Source of the DNA: Nitriliruptorales bacterium
Lineage (GTDB): Bacteria > Actinomycetota > Nitriliruptoria > Euzebyales > Egibacteraceae
Length of the DNA stretch: 10,167 bases
Assembly (NCBI GenBank): GCA_007126835.1
Contig: SLAO01000111.1
Coordinates: 1 to 10,167, forward strand
Reading direction: 5' to 3'
Below, in pieces: positions 1 to 6,333 of the stretch. The notes under the pieces were generated by a model. That model was given only the letters and a program-made list of their open reading frames with translations, was not told the DNA's origin and made no database searches. Both the position numbers and the translations under genes were made by a program. The number at the start of each line of letters is the position of its first letter. The stretch's first letter is position 1.

Positions 1-146
1 ACGAGAACCCTAACACCGCCCGGAAGTACCTGGAGATGTCGATCCCCACCATCATGGTGTTCAAGGACGGCGCGGAGGCCAAGCGAATCGTCGGCGCCAA
101 GGGCAAGAAGCAGCTCCTGGGCGAGGTGGAGCAGGTCCTGTCCTGA
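1..146 (+). CDS. trxA: thioredoxin, C-terminal part (partial at left edge)
   Basis: The first full codon is at base 3 and the frame ends in TGA at 144-146, giving 47 residues that begin ENPNTARKY. Thioredoxins are cytosolic disulfide reductases recharged by thioredoxin reductase. The visible part carries the cis-proline motif (S-I-P-T, in MSIPTIMVFKDG), which packs against the active-site CxxC, followed by the usual last strands (F-K-D-G) and the C-terminal helix containing IVGAKGKKQLL. The active-site WCGPC would lie upstream, outside the window. In mycobacteria trxB-trxA directly precede cwlM, and the same order is seen here, 59 bases ahead of the cwlM start. I see no clear terminator after the gene. 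The family call is secure; the symbol follows from context. Confidence 0.93.
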   Translation, partial: ENPNTARKYLEMSIPTIMVFKDGAEAKRIVGAKGKKQLLGEVEQVLS

Positions 147-191
147 GTCACGGCAGGTTTGTCCCGGCGTACCCGGGCCCCGCATCCCCGG

Positions 192-197
192 TAGACT
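192..197 (+). promoter_or_regulatory. possible -10 element for leaderless cwlM
   Basis: TAGACT fits the TANNNT pattern and ends 8 bases before the GTG at 206, the spacing expected if transcription begins at or beside the start codon. No Shine-Dalgarno sequence is visible before cwlM, and leaderless mRNAs are common in Actinomycetota. No good -35 hexamer is found at 16-18 bases, so this is an inference only. Confidence 0.35.
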
Positions 198-205
198 CCG
201 TGCTC

Positions 206-1309
206 GTGACCGACGAGCCTCGCGCCGGGGCGGCGCCACTGATCCGATCGGGCGACCGCGGCCCCGCGGTCCGTGACGTCCAACGCCGGCTGGCAAGACT
301 TCTCGCTCCCGATCTGGTCGATGATGGCGCGTTCGGGCCGCACACGCGTGACGCTGTGCGGGACTTCCAACGTCAACGAGGGCTGCCCGCCGATGGGATC
401 GTCGGACCAGAGACCTGGCATGCCCTCGTCGAAGCCGGGTTCGGCCTCGGCGATCGACTCCTGTGGCACTCGGCCGTGCCGATGCGCGGCGACGACGTAC
501 TCGACCTGCAGCGTCGGCTCAATCAACTGGGGTTCAACGCCGGCGTCGAGGATGGGATCTTTGGTCACGCCACCCGAGCGGCCGTCGAGGAGCTCCAGCG
601 CAACATGGGGCTGGCCGTCGACGGCCTCGCCGGACCCGCGACCGTGGAGCTGCTCCAGCGCCTGCACCGCGACCATCAGGCCCCCGGCCTCGCCACCCGC
701 GTCCGTGAACGCGAAGCGCTGCGGCAGCTGACACGCCACGGCCTGCCCGGCACCCGTGTCGTGGTCGATCCGGTCTTCGGCCCCGCCGATCCGGGACCCC
801 GAAGCCCCAGCGGAACCCCCGCCCACGCCGTGACCTGGGCCATCGCTACGCGTGTCGCCGCCCGGCTGTCTGCTCACGGGGTCGAGGCCTTCCCCAGCCG
901 CGGGCCCCAGACCACCCCCTCAGGCTCCGAGCGCGCCCGTTTGGCCAACGAGCTCGGCGCCGACGTGGTGATCTCAATCGGCGTCAACTCCCACCATCAC
1001 CCGGCGGCACGGGGCTGCGCGAGCTATTACTTCGGGAGCGAACGATCGGTGTCCGAGGCGGGCCGCCAGTTCGCCGAGACCCTCCAGCAGGCCTTGACGG
1101 CCGCGTCCTGGGAGCCCGACTGCCGCACCCATGCGATGACCTGGGCCATTTTGCGGGAGACCCGCATGACCGCCGTGGTGGTGGAGCCTGGGTTTCTGAC
1201 CGCGCCCGAGGACGCCGCACGTCTCGAGGACCCCGGTACCCAGGACGCTCTCGCGGGCACCATGGCCGACGCTGTGGCCCGCTTCATCGAACAGGACGTG
1301 GCCGCGTAG
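206..1309 (+). CDS. cwlM: CwlM-like peptidoglycan regulator (zinc-amidase fold, degenerate active site)
   Basis: The 367-residue product has two N-terminal peptidoglycan-binding (PG_binding_1) repeats, about residues 12-75 and 90-153 (each with an LQRRL-type helix and a DG.FG..T..AV.EFQ pattern), then an N-acetylmuramoyl-L-alanine amidase (Amidase_3) fold from about 182 to 362. Family zinc ligands are mostly gone: the usual DPGHGG reads DPVFGP (F191 for His), the Glu position aligns with A206/H207, and SIHAN reads SIGVN (G259 for His). Only the catalytic Glu (E327, in VVVEPGF) remains. Mycobacterial CwlM is likewise not an active hydrolase but an activator of MurA, controlled by PknB phosphorylation of a C-terminal threonine. 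The DCR.H..TW..LR.TRM stretch (306-321) resembles CwlM specifically. The protein stops soon after the last helix, so no phospho-tail is visible. Start: GTG at 206 (MTDEP); GTG at 200 is possible. It converges on the next gene with 7 bases between stops. Confidence 0.88.
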   Translation: MTDEPRAGAAPLIRSGDRGPAVRDVQRRLARLLAPDLVDDGAFGPHTRDAVRDFQRQRGLPADGIVGPETWHALVEAGFGLGDRLLWHSAVPMRGDDVLDLQRRLNQLGFNAGVEDGIFGHATRAAVEELQRNMGLAVDGLAGPATVELLQRLHRDHQAPGLATRVREREALRQLTRHGLPGTRVVVDPVFGPADPGPRSPSGTPAHAVTWAIATRVAARLSAHGVEAFPSRGPQTTPSGSERARLANELGADVVISIGVNSHHHPAARGCASYYFGSERSVSEAGRQFAETLQQALTAASWEPDCRTHAMTWAILRETRMTAVVVEPGFLTAPEDAARLEDPGTQDALAGTMADAVARFIEQDVAA

Positions 1310-1316
1310 CGCGCCG

Positions 1317-1931
1317 TCACCCGCCGGTCGCGGGCAGGCTCGGGGCCTCGCGCCGTCGTGGCACGACCCCGCGCAGGCCTTGGAGCGCTTCGGCCGCTCG
1401 GTCGCGCACGCCCGGGGTCTGACGGACGTCCAAACGCATCAGCGGGTGGACCCCGCGGTTGCGGTGGACGGCGAATCCCGCCGCCTCGAGCATCGCCATC
1501 GACGGGTGACAGGGCTCACCCGGTCTGCGGCTGGCGAACGCCTCGATCGCCCGCGCCCCGGCGGTCACCGCCGCGGAGAGCGCCGCGCGGACGAGGGCAT
1601 CGACCACGCGCTCGTCCTCTTCCTCGGCCCACAGCATGGCCATCAGCATGGCGTCGGGCGACGCTCCGCCAAGGCGCGTGGCCCTTGGGAACTGCCGCGG
1701 TGGTCCGACGAGGGTGAACCCCACGCATCGCTCGTCGTGGGACACCACGAGGCCGACTGGGTGCCACTCCAGGGTGGCTGCCTCCCACCACTGCCGCTTG
1801 GCGGCCACAGGCCCGTCCTCGGTGGCCGGCGCGTCGACGCCCCGCACGCCATCTGCGAGCTCCCAGTACGTGCAACGACGGCATGGCTCGGGCAACTCGT
1901 CGCTGGTGCCGTCACGGGGACGTGGTCGCAC
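1317..1931 (-). CDS. GNAT-like acetyltransferase with N-terminal CxxCxYWE motif (Rv3916c-like)
   Basis: The 204-residue product lies where mycobacteria carry Rv3916c, convergent with cwlM. Near its N terminus is C17-R-R-C20-T-Y-W-E, a possible metal or structural site. The middle and C-terminal parts look like a GNAT fold: a strand with LVVSHDERCVGFTLVGPP (61-78), a helix with DALVRAALSAAVTAGARAIEAFA (111-133), and the terminal pattern MLEAAGFAVHRNRGVHPLMRLDV (147-169), which resembles the acetyl-CoA-fold end in which the gene product describes its beta-bulge. The acceptor-CoA loop (Q/RxxGxG/A) is not convincing, so activity and substrate are unknown. The frame stays open upstream to 2147, but that extension is arginine- and proline-rich and overlaps a better small gene. 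GTG at 1931 has a G-rich ribosome site 6 bases ahead; TTG at 1937 is an alternative. It starts 2 bases after the stop of the upstream small gene. Confidence 0.72.
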   Translation of the reverse strand: MRPRPRDGTSDELPEPCRRCTYWELADGVRGVDAPATEDGPVAAKRQWWEAATLEWHPVGLVVSHDERCVGFTLVGPPRQFPRATRLGGASPDAMLMAMLWAEEEDERVVDALVRAALSAAVTAGARAIEAFASRRPGEPCHPSMAMLEAAGFAVHRNRGVHPLMRLDVRQTPGVRDRAAEALQGLRGVVPRRREAPSLPATGG

Positions 1932-1933
1932 GA

Positions 1934-2083
1934 TCAACCCCCCGCTGGGGACGCCCCTTCTTCGCGTCCCCGTGGGCGCAGCAACGCTGCCACAGCGCCG
2001 AGCGCGACGCCGAGCAACAGACCCACGATGGCCCGCCGAACGGGATGGGGGCCCGCGGTGTCCAACGGCGCACGGTGGGCCAT
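1934..2083 (-). CDS. small single-helix membrane protein (49 aa), hypothetical
   Basis: An ATG at 2083 has a perfect GGAGG ribosome site (2091-2095) 7 bases upstream and opens a 49-residue frame ending in TGA at 1936-1934. The peptide begins MAHRAPLDTAG, has a basic PVRR at 14-17, then a hydrophobic span of about 18 residues (AIVGLLLGVALGAVAALL, 18-35), then a positively charged RPRGREE and a short Gly/Ala tail. This looks like one transmembrane helix or an uncleaved signal anchor; there is no lipobox cysteine. The stop lies 2 bases before the GTG of the GNAT-like gene (or overlaps its TTG as TTGA), the pattern of translationally coupled genes. A TANNNT -10 about 28 bases ahead of the ATG adds support. 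I recognise no family and assign no function; a membrane anchor or partner for the downstream protein is only a guess. Confidence 0.62.
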   Translation of the reverse strand: MAHRAPLDTAGPHPVRRAIVGLLLGVALGAVAALLRPRGREEGASPAGG

Positions 2084-2110
2084 CGCCAATCCTCCCGGTC
2101 GTGTCGGGCA

Positions 2111-2138
2111 AGTGTACGGCGCTGCGACCAGGTCTCAC
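2111..2138 (-). promoter_or_regulatory. candidate promoter of the small membrane protein / GNAT unit
   Basis: Read on the minus strand: -35 GTGAGA (2138-2133, four of six matches to TTGACA), a 16-base spacer and -10 TACACT (2116-2111). Initiation near 2104 would give a leader of about 20 bases that includes the GGAGG ribosome site. Confidence 0.45.
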
Positions 2139-2165
2139 GAGCGGCACGAAACCAGGACCGGCGTG

Positions 2166-2171
2166 TACTCT
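2166..2171 (+). promoter_or_regulatory. possible -10 for the aminotransferase-ligase unit
   Basis: TACTCT has the TANNNT pattern and would place the RNA start near 2178, about 30 bases before the GTG of the aminotransferase. No good -35 hexamer is seen at normal spacing, so support is weak. It is back to back with the minus-strand promoter candidate at 2111-2138. Confidence 0.3.
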
Positions 2172-2207
2172 CGGCGCCTGGCAACGTCATCGGCTGGGAG
2201 CCCTTCG

Positions 2208-3455
2208 GTGAGCGAGATCCGAACCGATCCATACCTTGCCCGCTTCGCGTCTCGCACGCGTGAGATGAGCGCATCCGAGATCCGGGCGCTGTTTGCTGTC
2301 GCAAGCCGGCCTGAGGTGGTGTCGTTGGCAGGGGGCATGCCGTTCGTCGGCGCCTTGGACCACGACGTGGTCGCCGAAGTGACCCGCGCGGTCGTCGCCG
2401 AGGAAGGCGAGACCGCGCTGCAGTACGGCGGAGGGCAAGGCTACGCGCCGCTGCGGGAGCAGCTGGCTGCGGTCATGGCCACCGAAGGGGTCACCGCGCA
2501 CGCCGACGATCTCGTGGTCACCACAGGAGGCCAGCAGGCCCTGGACCTGGTGGGCAAGCTCTTCCTCGACCCGGGCGACGTCGTCTTGGCCGAAGGCCCC
2601 TCGTACGTCGGTGCACTGGGGGCGTTCCAGGCCTACGAGGCCGATGTGGACCATGTGCCCATGGACAACGACGGGCTGATCCCCGCCGTCCTCGAGGAGC
2701 GCCTCGCCGCGCTGCGCCACGAGGGGCGAACCGTCAAGTTCCTCTATACCGTTCCGAACCACCAGAACCCGGCCGGTGTCTCGCTGTCGACCAGCCGCCG
2801 AGAGGCCATTGCGGACATCTGCGCCCGGGAGGACGTGCTCATCGTCGAGGACAACCCCTACGGCTTGCTGGACTTCAAGGGTGAGCTGCGACCGTCGTTG
2901 CGCACGCTGGCCCCGGACCGGGTCATCTACGTCGGCACGCTTTCGAAGATCTTCGCCGCTGGACTTCGGGTGGGATGGGTGGCCGCGGACGGGCCCGTGC
3001 GCGACAAGCTGGTCCTCCTCAAAGAGGGGGCCGACCTGTGCCAGTCCAACCTCACCCAGCTGATCGCCGAGCGCTGGTTCCGGACCCAGCCGTGGCAAGA
3101 CCAGGTCGCCGCCTTCCGTGATGTCTACCGTGAGCGGTGCGACGCGATGCTCACCGAGCTCGGTCACGAGATGCCCCCCGAGGCGACCTGGAGCGTGCCA
3201 GGGGGCGGGTTCTTCGTCTGGCTGCGCCTGCCCCAGGGACTGGATTCGCGGGAGCTGTTGGCTAAGGCCCTCCACGCCCGGGTCGCTTACGTGCCGGGAG
3301 CGGCCTTCTTCGCCGACGGGACCGGAGGGCAGCATTTACGGCTGTCGTTCTGCTATCCCACCCCCGATCGCATCCGGGAAGGCGTCCGCCGCTTCGGTGA
3401 GGTGCTGCGCGAAGAGATCGAACTGGTCACCGCCATGTATGGGGAGGCACGATGA
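2208..3455 (+). CDS. PLP-dependent class I/II aminotransferase (LysN / MocR-C-terminal type)
   Basis: The 415-residue product is a cytosolic fold-type I aminotransferase. Landmarks: the substrate-loop segment VVSLAGGMP (37-45), LQYGGGQGYAPLREQLA (71-87), the TTGGQQALDL helix start (105-114), the PNHQNPAG loop with N187, D215 in VEDNPYG (binds the pyridine nitrogen; Y218 follows), the Schiff-base lysine K247 in GTLSKIF, R254 just after it, and a C-terminal GGGFFVWLRLP strand. The set is characteristic of 2-aminoadipate / multi-substrate aminotransferases, and of the catalytic half of MocR regulators, but no N-terminal GntR DNA-binding domain is present. The substrate cannot be read from sequence. 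GTG at 2208 is preceded by GGGAG at 2196-2200 with 7-base spacing; the frame is open far upstream but only as antisense of other genes. The stop overlaps the next start as ATGA, so the pair is probably one operon. Confidence 0.9.
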   Translation: MSEIRTDPYLARFASRTREMSASEIRALFAVASRPEVVSLAGGMPFVGALDHDVVAEVTRAVVAEEGETALQYGGGQGYAPLREQLAAVMATEGVTAHADDLVVTTGGQQALDLVGKLFLDPGDVVLAEGPSYVGALGAFQAYEADVDHVPMDNDGLIPAVLEERLAALRHEGRTVKFLYTVPNHQNPAGVSLSTSRREAIADICAREDVLIVEDNPYGLLDFKGELRPSLRTLAPDRVIYVGTLSKIFAAGLRVGWVAADGPVRDKLVLLKEGADLCQSNLTQLIAERWFRTQPWQDQVAAFRDVYRERCDAMLTELGHEMPPEATWSVPGGGFFVWLRLPQGLDSRELLAKALHARVAYVPGAAFFADGTGGQHLRLSFCYPTPDRIREGVRRFGEVLREEIELVTAMYGEAR

Positions 3456-4381
3456 GCGAGCACATCGCCGTCCTCGCGGGGGGGCTCAGCCTCGAGCGCG
3501 AGGTGAGCCTACGCTCGGGCGGGCGCATCGCCGACGCACTCGACTCCCTCGGCCACCAGGTCGACCTCCTCGACCTCGATAACACGCTCGTGTCGTCCTT
3601 GATGGAGGGTTCCTACGACGTCGTCGTCCTCGCGCTGCACGGGCGTGCCGGCGAGGACGGGACCGTCCAGGGGCTCCTGGAGCTGCTGGGGATCCCCTAC
3701 ACGGGCCCAGAGGCCACCGCGTCCGCCCTCGCATGGGACAAAGCCATCTGCAAGGGCGTCTTGGCCCGCGGAGGCATCCCCACGCCGGCGTGGACGACCG
3801 TGTCCTCAGACGTCATCCGCGACCTGGGCGGAGCACCCGCGCTGCCGCGCCTCGTTGAGCGGCTCGGTCTCCCCCTGGTCGTCAAGCCCGCCCAGGGTGG
3901 TGCGTTTATGGGGGTGCGGTTCGTCGACGATGCCGCGCGGCTCAGCGACGCCTTGATGGCAGCGTTCAGCTATCACGACGTCGTGCTGGCCGAGCAGTTC
4001 GTGGAAGGCACCGAGGTCGCGATTACGGTCCTCGACGGCGAGCCGCTCCCTGCGGTTGAGATCGAGCCGAAGGGCCAGCGCTACGACTTCGCCGCGCGCT
4101 ACACCCATGGGGCGACGGACTTCTACGTCCCAGCACGGCTGGCCGACCGTGTACGCGCACGGGCTGAGGAGGTCGTGATGCAAGCGTGGGACCTCACCGG
4201 TTGCCGCCACATCGCTCGGGCGGACCTCATCATCGACGAGGACGGCGAGCCATGGATCCTCGAGCTCGACACCTGCCCGGGGATGACCGAGACGTCACTG
4301 GTGCCCATGGCCGCTGAGGCTGCGGGGCTTTCGTTTCCGAAGCTCTGCGACCGCATGGTCGCTCTGGCGCGCCACGGCTGA
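3452..4381 (+). CDS. ddl: D-alanine--D-alanine ligase-like ATP-grasp enzyme
   Basis: The 309-residue product has the full Ddl layout: N-terminal LAGGLSLEREVSLRSG (E15, the N-terminal D-Ala contact), HGRAGEDGTVQGLLELLGIPYTG (H63 onward), ASALAWDK, the ATP lysine K145 in VVKPA, EQFVEGTEVAITVLDG, the omega loop YDFAARY (211-217), RAD (D258), ELD (E271, D273) and PGMTETSLVP (S282). Ddl joins two D-Ala for peptidoglycan precursors. Departures from E. coli DdlB: the loop GSSVG reads GGAFMG (S150 aligns with A151), the metal ligand N272 aligns with D273, and K215 with R216; Y216, which favours D-Ala over D-lactate, is kept as Y217. Related parB-neighbour Ddl proteins occur in other actinobacteria, as I recall, usually with GGSALG. 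The start ATG has GGGGAGG (3441-3447) ahead and overlaps the aminotransferase stop. Enzyme class is likely; exact substrate is less sure. Confidence 0.82.
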   Translation: MSEHIAVLAGGLSLEREVSLRSGGRIADALDSLGHQVDLLDLDNTLVSSLMEGSYDVVVLALHGRAGEDGTVQGLLELLGIPYTGPEATASALAWDKAICKGVLARGGIPTPAWTTVSSDVIRDLGGAPALPRLVERLGLPLVVKPAQGGAFMGVRFVDDAARLSDALMAAFSYHDVVLAEQFVEGTEVAITVLDGEPLPAVEIEPKGQRYDFAARYTHGATDFYVPARLADRVRARAEEVVMQAWDLTGCRHIARADLIIDEDGEPWILELDTCPGMTETSLVPMAAEAAGLSFPKLCDRMVALARHG

Positions 4382-4394
4382 TCCGACGTCCGGG

Positions 4395-4415
4395 CGGTCC
4401 GCTCACCGCGGACCG
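4395..4415. terminator. hairpin between convergent ddl and parB
   Basis: CGGTCCGC (4395-4402) and GCGGACCG (4408-4415) form a perfect 8-bp stem with a 5-base TCACC loop, 14 bases after the ddl stop. No T-run follows on either strand, so it would be a non-canonical terminator or an mRNA end-stabiliser serving one or both converging units. Confidence 0.45.
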
Positions 4416-4455
4416 GTGGTCCAATCACCCCGAGTGCGCTTAGAAACCGCCGCAG

Positions 4456-4476
4456 AACGCCTCTCAACGCGTTTTT
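4456..4476 (+). terminator. weak intrinsic terminator after ddl
   Basis: AACGC (4456-4460) pairs with GCGTT (4469-4473) around an 8-base loop and runs into a five-T stretch (4472-4476), just before the parB stop on the other strand. The stem is short, so strength is doubtful. Confidence 0.35.
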
Positions 4477-4481
4477 GCAGG

Positions 4482-5387
4482 TCAGTCCGGTTCCTGGACG
4501 AGGTTCGTCCCGGTTCCGCGACCCAGGATGCCGAGTAGCCGCTCGAGGTCTTCGCGTCCGGCGTAGTCGATCACGATGCGACCGCGGTCTTCGTCGCCAG
4601 CCACCTCGACCCGGGTGGCAAGCACGTCCGTCAGCCGCCGTTCCACGTGAAACAACGGGCGGGATGGTCGCCCGCTGTTGTCGTCGTCTCGGCGAGGGCG
4701 GCCGGCGGGTCGCTTCGCGCCGTTGCTCTGTGCGACTTGGCGGACAAGCTCCTCGGTTGCGCGCACCGATAGCCCCTCGGCCACGACGCGCTGGGCGGCC
4801 CGCTCCTGGGCCGCGGGGTCCTCGATGCCGAGGAGGGTACGGGCGTGGCCGGGACGCAGGACGCCAGAAGCGACCCGTTGCTGCAACGCGGGGGGGAGGC
4901 TCAACAGCCGCAACGCGTTTGTGATCGCCGGCCGGGAGCGCCCGATACGGTCGGCCAACTCATCGTGGGTCAACCCGAAATCGTCGAGCAACTGCTGGTA
5001 CGCGGCGGCTTCCTCCAGCGGGTTGAGGTCCGCACGGTGGATGTTCTCGACCAGCGCCTCGGTCAACAGCGCCGCGTCGTTGGTCTGGCGAATTACCGCG
5101 GGGACCTGGTCGAAGCCGGCGAGGCGCGCAGCCCGGGTGCGTCGCTCGCCGGCGATCAGTTCGAAGCGACCGTCCTCCAAGGGGCGCACCAGCACCGGTT
5201 GCAGCATGCCCACCTGCTGCAGGGAGTGGGCGAGGTCCTCGAGGCCCTGAGCGTCGAAGTCCCCTCGCGGCTGTCGCCGGTTGGCCACGATGTCGCTGAT
5301 CCTGATCTCCGTCAGGCCGCTCTGTCCCGGCCCGGCGGCGGGGATCAGGGCGTCGAGCCCACGGCCGAGCCCCCCTTGTCGCGTCAT
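4482..5387 (-). CDS. parB: chromosome-partitioning protein ParB (Spo0J/Noc family CTPase)
   Basis: The 301-residue product loads on parS and spreads along DNA as a CTP-gated clamp, working with ParA and recruiting SMC. Visible parts: the N-terminal RGLDALIP motif (9-16) that touches ParA, the ParB/Srx CTPase domain with NRRQPR (36-41) and box II GERRTRAA (80-87), the ENIHRADLNPLEEA segment (114-127, usually ENxQRxDLNPxEEA), the helix-turn-helix LTHDELADRIGRSRPAITNALRLL (139-162) with the following SGVLRPGHARTLL region, a basic Pro/Arg linker (about 224-243), and a C-terminal dimerisation region ending LLGILGRG. Length is normal. Its ATG overlaps the parA stop as ATGA, and GAGG stands 7 bases ahead. 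A near-perfect parS site lies inside the gene. Identity is secure. Confidence 0.97.
   Translation of the reverse strand: MTRQGGLGRGLDALIPAAGPGQSGLTEIRISDIVANRRQPRGDFDAQGLEDLAHSLQQVGMLQPVLVRPLEDGRFELIAGERRTRAARLAGFDQVPAVIRQTNDAALLTEALVENIHRADLNPLEEAAAYQQLLDDFGLTHDELADRIGRSRPAITNALRLLSLPPALQQRVASGVLRPGHARTLLGIEDPAAQERAAQRVVAEGLSVRATEELVRQVAQSNGAKRPAGRPRRDDDNSGRPSRPLFHVERRLTDVLATRVEVAGDEDRGRIVIDYAGREDLERLLGILGRGTGTNLVQEPD
4640..4653. promoter_or_regulatory. parS: parS site inside parB
   Basis: GTTCCACGTGAAAC matches the core consensus GTTTCACGTGAAAC at 13 of 14 positions and continues with A at 4654 as in the 16-base site. To my knowledge the B. subtilis parS within spo0J has the same T-to-C change. 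It is read in ParB as part of LFHVER (rough residues 245-250). Confidence 0.9.
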
Positions 5388-6259
5388 GACTGCACCTCTT
5401 GCGTGTCCACGTGCTCCCCGCTCTGGTCCCGGGTGGAGTTCCCCACGCCGAGACGCGTGATGACCTCGGTGGCCAGCCGATGGTAGGCCACCGAGCCGCG
5501 CGACCCAGGATCGAAGACGGTGATCGGCTGACCGTACGACGGGGCCTCGGCCAGCCGCACCGATCGGGGAATGCGCGTTTGGAACACGCGCTCGCCGAAG
5601 TGCTCCTTGACCTCCTCCACGACCTGTTGGCTCAGCCGCGTACGACCGTCATGCATCGTCAAGACGAAACCCGTGATCTCCAATCCTGGGTTCAAGTTGT
5701 TCTCGATAAGCTCGGCGTTGCGTCGCAATGCCCCGAGCCCCTCCAAGGCGTAGTACTCGCATTGGATCGGCACGAGCACCCCGTCCGCTGCGGTCAGGGC
5801 GTTGACGGTCAGCAGGCCCAGGCTGGGGGGGCAATCGATGATGATCAGATCGAAGTCCTCGCGCACCCCCTCGAGGGCCCGGCGCAGCTTCTGCTCGCGG
5901 CTGAACGCGCTCACAAGCTCGATTTCGGCGCCCGCCAAGTCGATAGTCGCCGGCACGAGGAAGAGGTTCCGGACGGAGGTCGGCTCGACCGCGTCCTCGA
6001 TCGGCGTGTCATCGACGATGACGTCGTACACCGTCGCCGCGCAGTGCTCACCCCGCACTCCCACACCCGACGTGGCGTTTCCTTGGGGGTCGAGATCGAT
6101 CAGCAGGACCCGGAGCGGGACCTGCGCCAGCGCAGCGCTCAGGCTCACCGCGGTGGTCGTCTTGCCCACCCCACCCTTCTGGTTTGCGATGCTGAGCACG
6201 CGCCCGCGCGCCCGGGCGGGCTGCGGGGAATCGCGGTGATCCTGCGCCTCGACGTCCAT
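5384..6259 (-). CDS. parA: chromosome-partitioning ATPase ParA (Soj/MinD-like)
   Basis: The 291-residue product is a deviant Walker-A ATPase that binds DNA non-specifically when ATP-bound and is released by ParB, moving origins apart. Motifs: KGGVGKTT at 28-35 (signature lysine K28, P-loop K33), LLIDLDPQGN (52-61), Walker B LIIIDCPPSLGLLTVNAL (138-155), and the C-terminal TRIPRSVRLAEAPSYGQPI (228-246) typical of Soj. The frame is open upstream to 6421, but that extension overlaps rsmG and reads through the parS palindrome. ATG at 6259 is preferred; GAGGAG lies only 3 bases ahead, a tight spacing, and GTG at 6289 inside parS is a less likely alternative. The stop overlaps the parB start. ParB bound at the adjacent parS could affect expression, which is an inference. 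Confidence 0.96.
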   Translation of the reverse strand: MDVEAQDHRDSPQPARARGRVLSIANQKGGVGKTTTAVSLSAALAQVPLRVLLIDLDPQGNATSGVGVRGEHCAATVYDVIVDDTPIEDAVEPTSVRNLFLVPATIDLAGAEIELVSAFSREQKLRRALEGVREDFDLIIIDCPPSLGLLTVNALTAADGVLVPIQCEYYALEGLGALRRNAELIENNLNPGLEITGFVLTMHDGRTRLSQQVVEEVKEHFGERVFQTRIPRSVRLAEAPSYGQPITVFDPGSRGSVAYHRLATEVITRLGVGNSTRDQSGEHVDTQEVQS

Positions 6260-6281
6260 CGGCTCCTCGACCAACCTTGGC

Positions 6282-6297
6282 GGTTTCACGTGAAACC
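6282..6297. promoter_or_regulatory. parS: parS site in the rsmG-parA gap
   Basis: GGTTTCACGTGAAACC is a perfect 16-base palindrome containing the exact 14-base parS core (6283-6296); only the outermost pair differs from the T...A of the commonest 16-base form. It lies 22 bases ahead of the parA ATG in a 74-base gap. Confidence 0.96.
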
Positions 6298-6333
6298 ACG
6301 GGGGCAGCGTTCGGTTCGGTCCCTGGGCTCCCT

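Noticed and set aside
1932..2147. Upstream extension of the GNAT-like frame (72 codons)
   Set aside because: Composition is Arg/Pro/Gly-rich without family features, no ribosome site is found at 2147, and a better small gene with GGAGG occupies another frame of the same strand.
1380..2207. Open + strand extension of the aminotransferase frame by 276 codons
   Set aside because: It is antisense to the GNAT-like gene, shows no protein family features, and the GTG at 2208 has a good ribosome site and fits the family N terminus.
2187..3335. 382-codon minus-strand frame
   Set aside because: Antisense shadow of the aminotransferase caused by high GC at third codon positions; no recognisable motif.
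5408..5413. CACGTG core as a third parS
   Set aside because: Flanks (TGTC...CTCC) do not match the consensus arms; the same holds for cores at 8732-8737 and 8909-8914.
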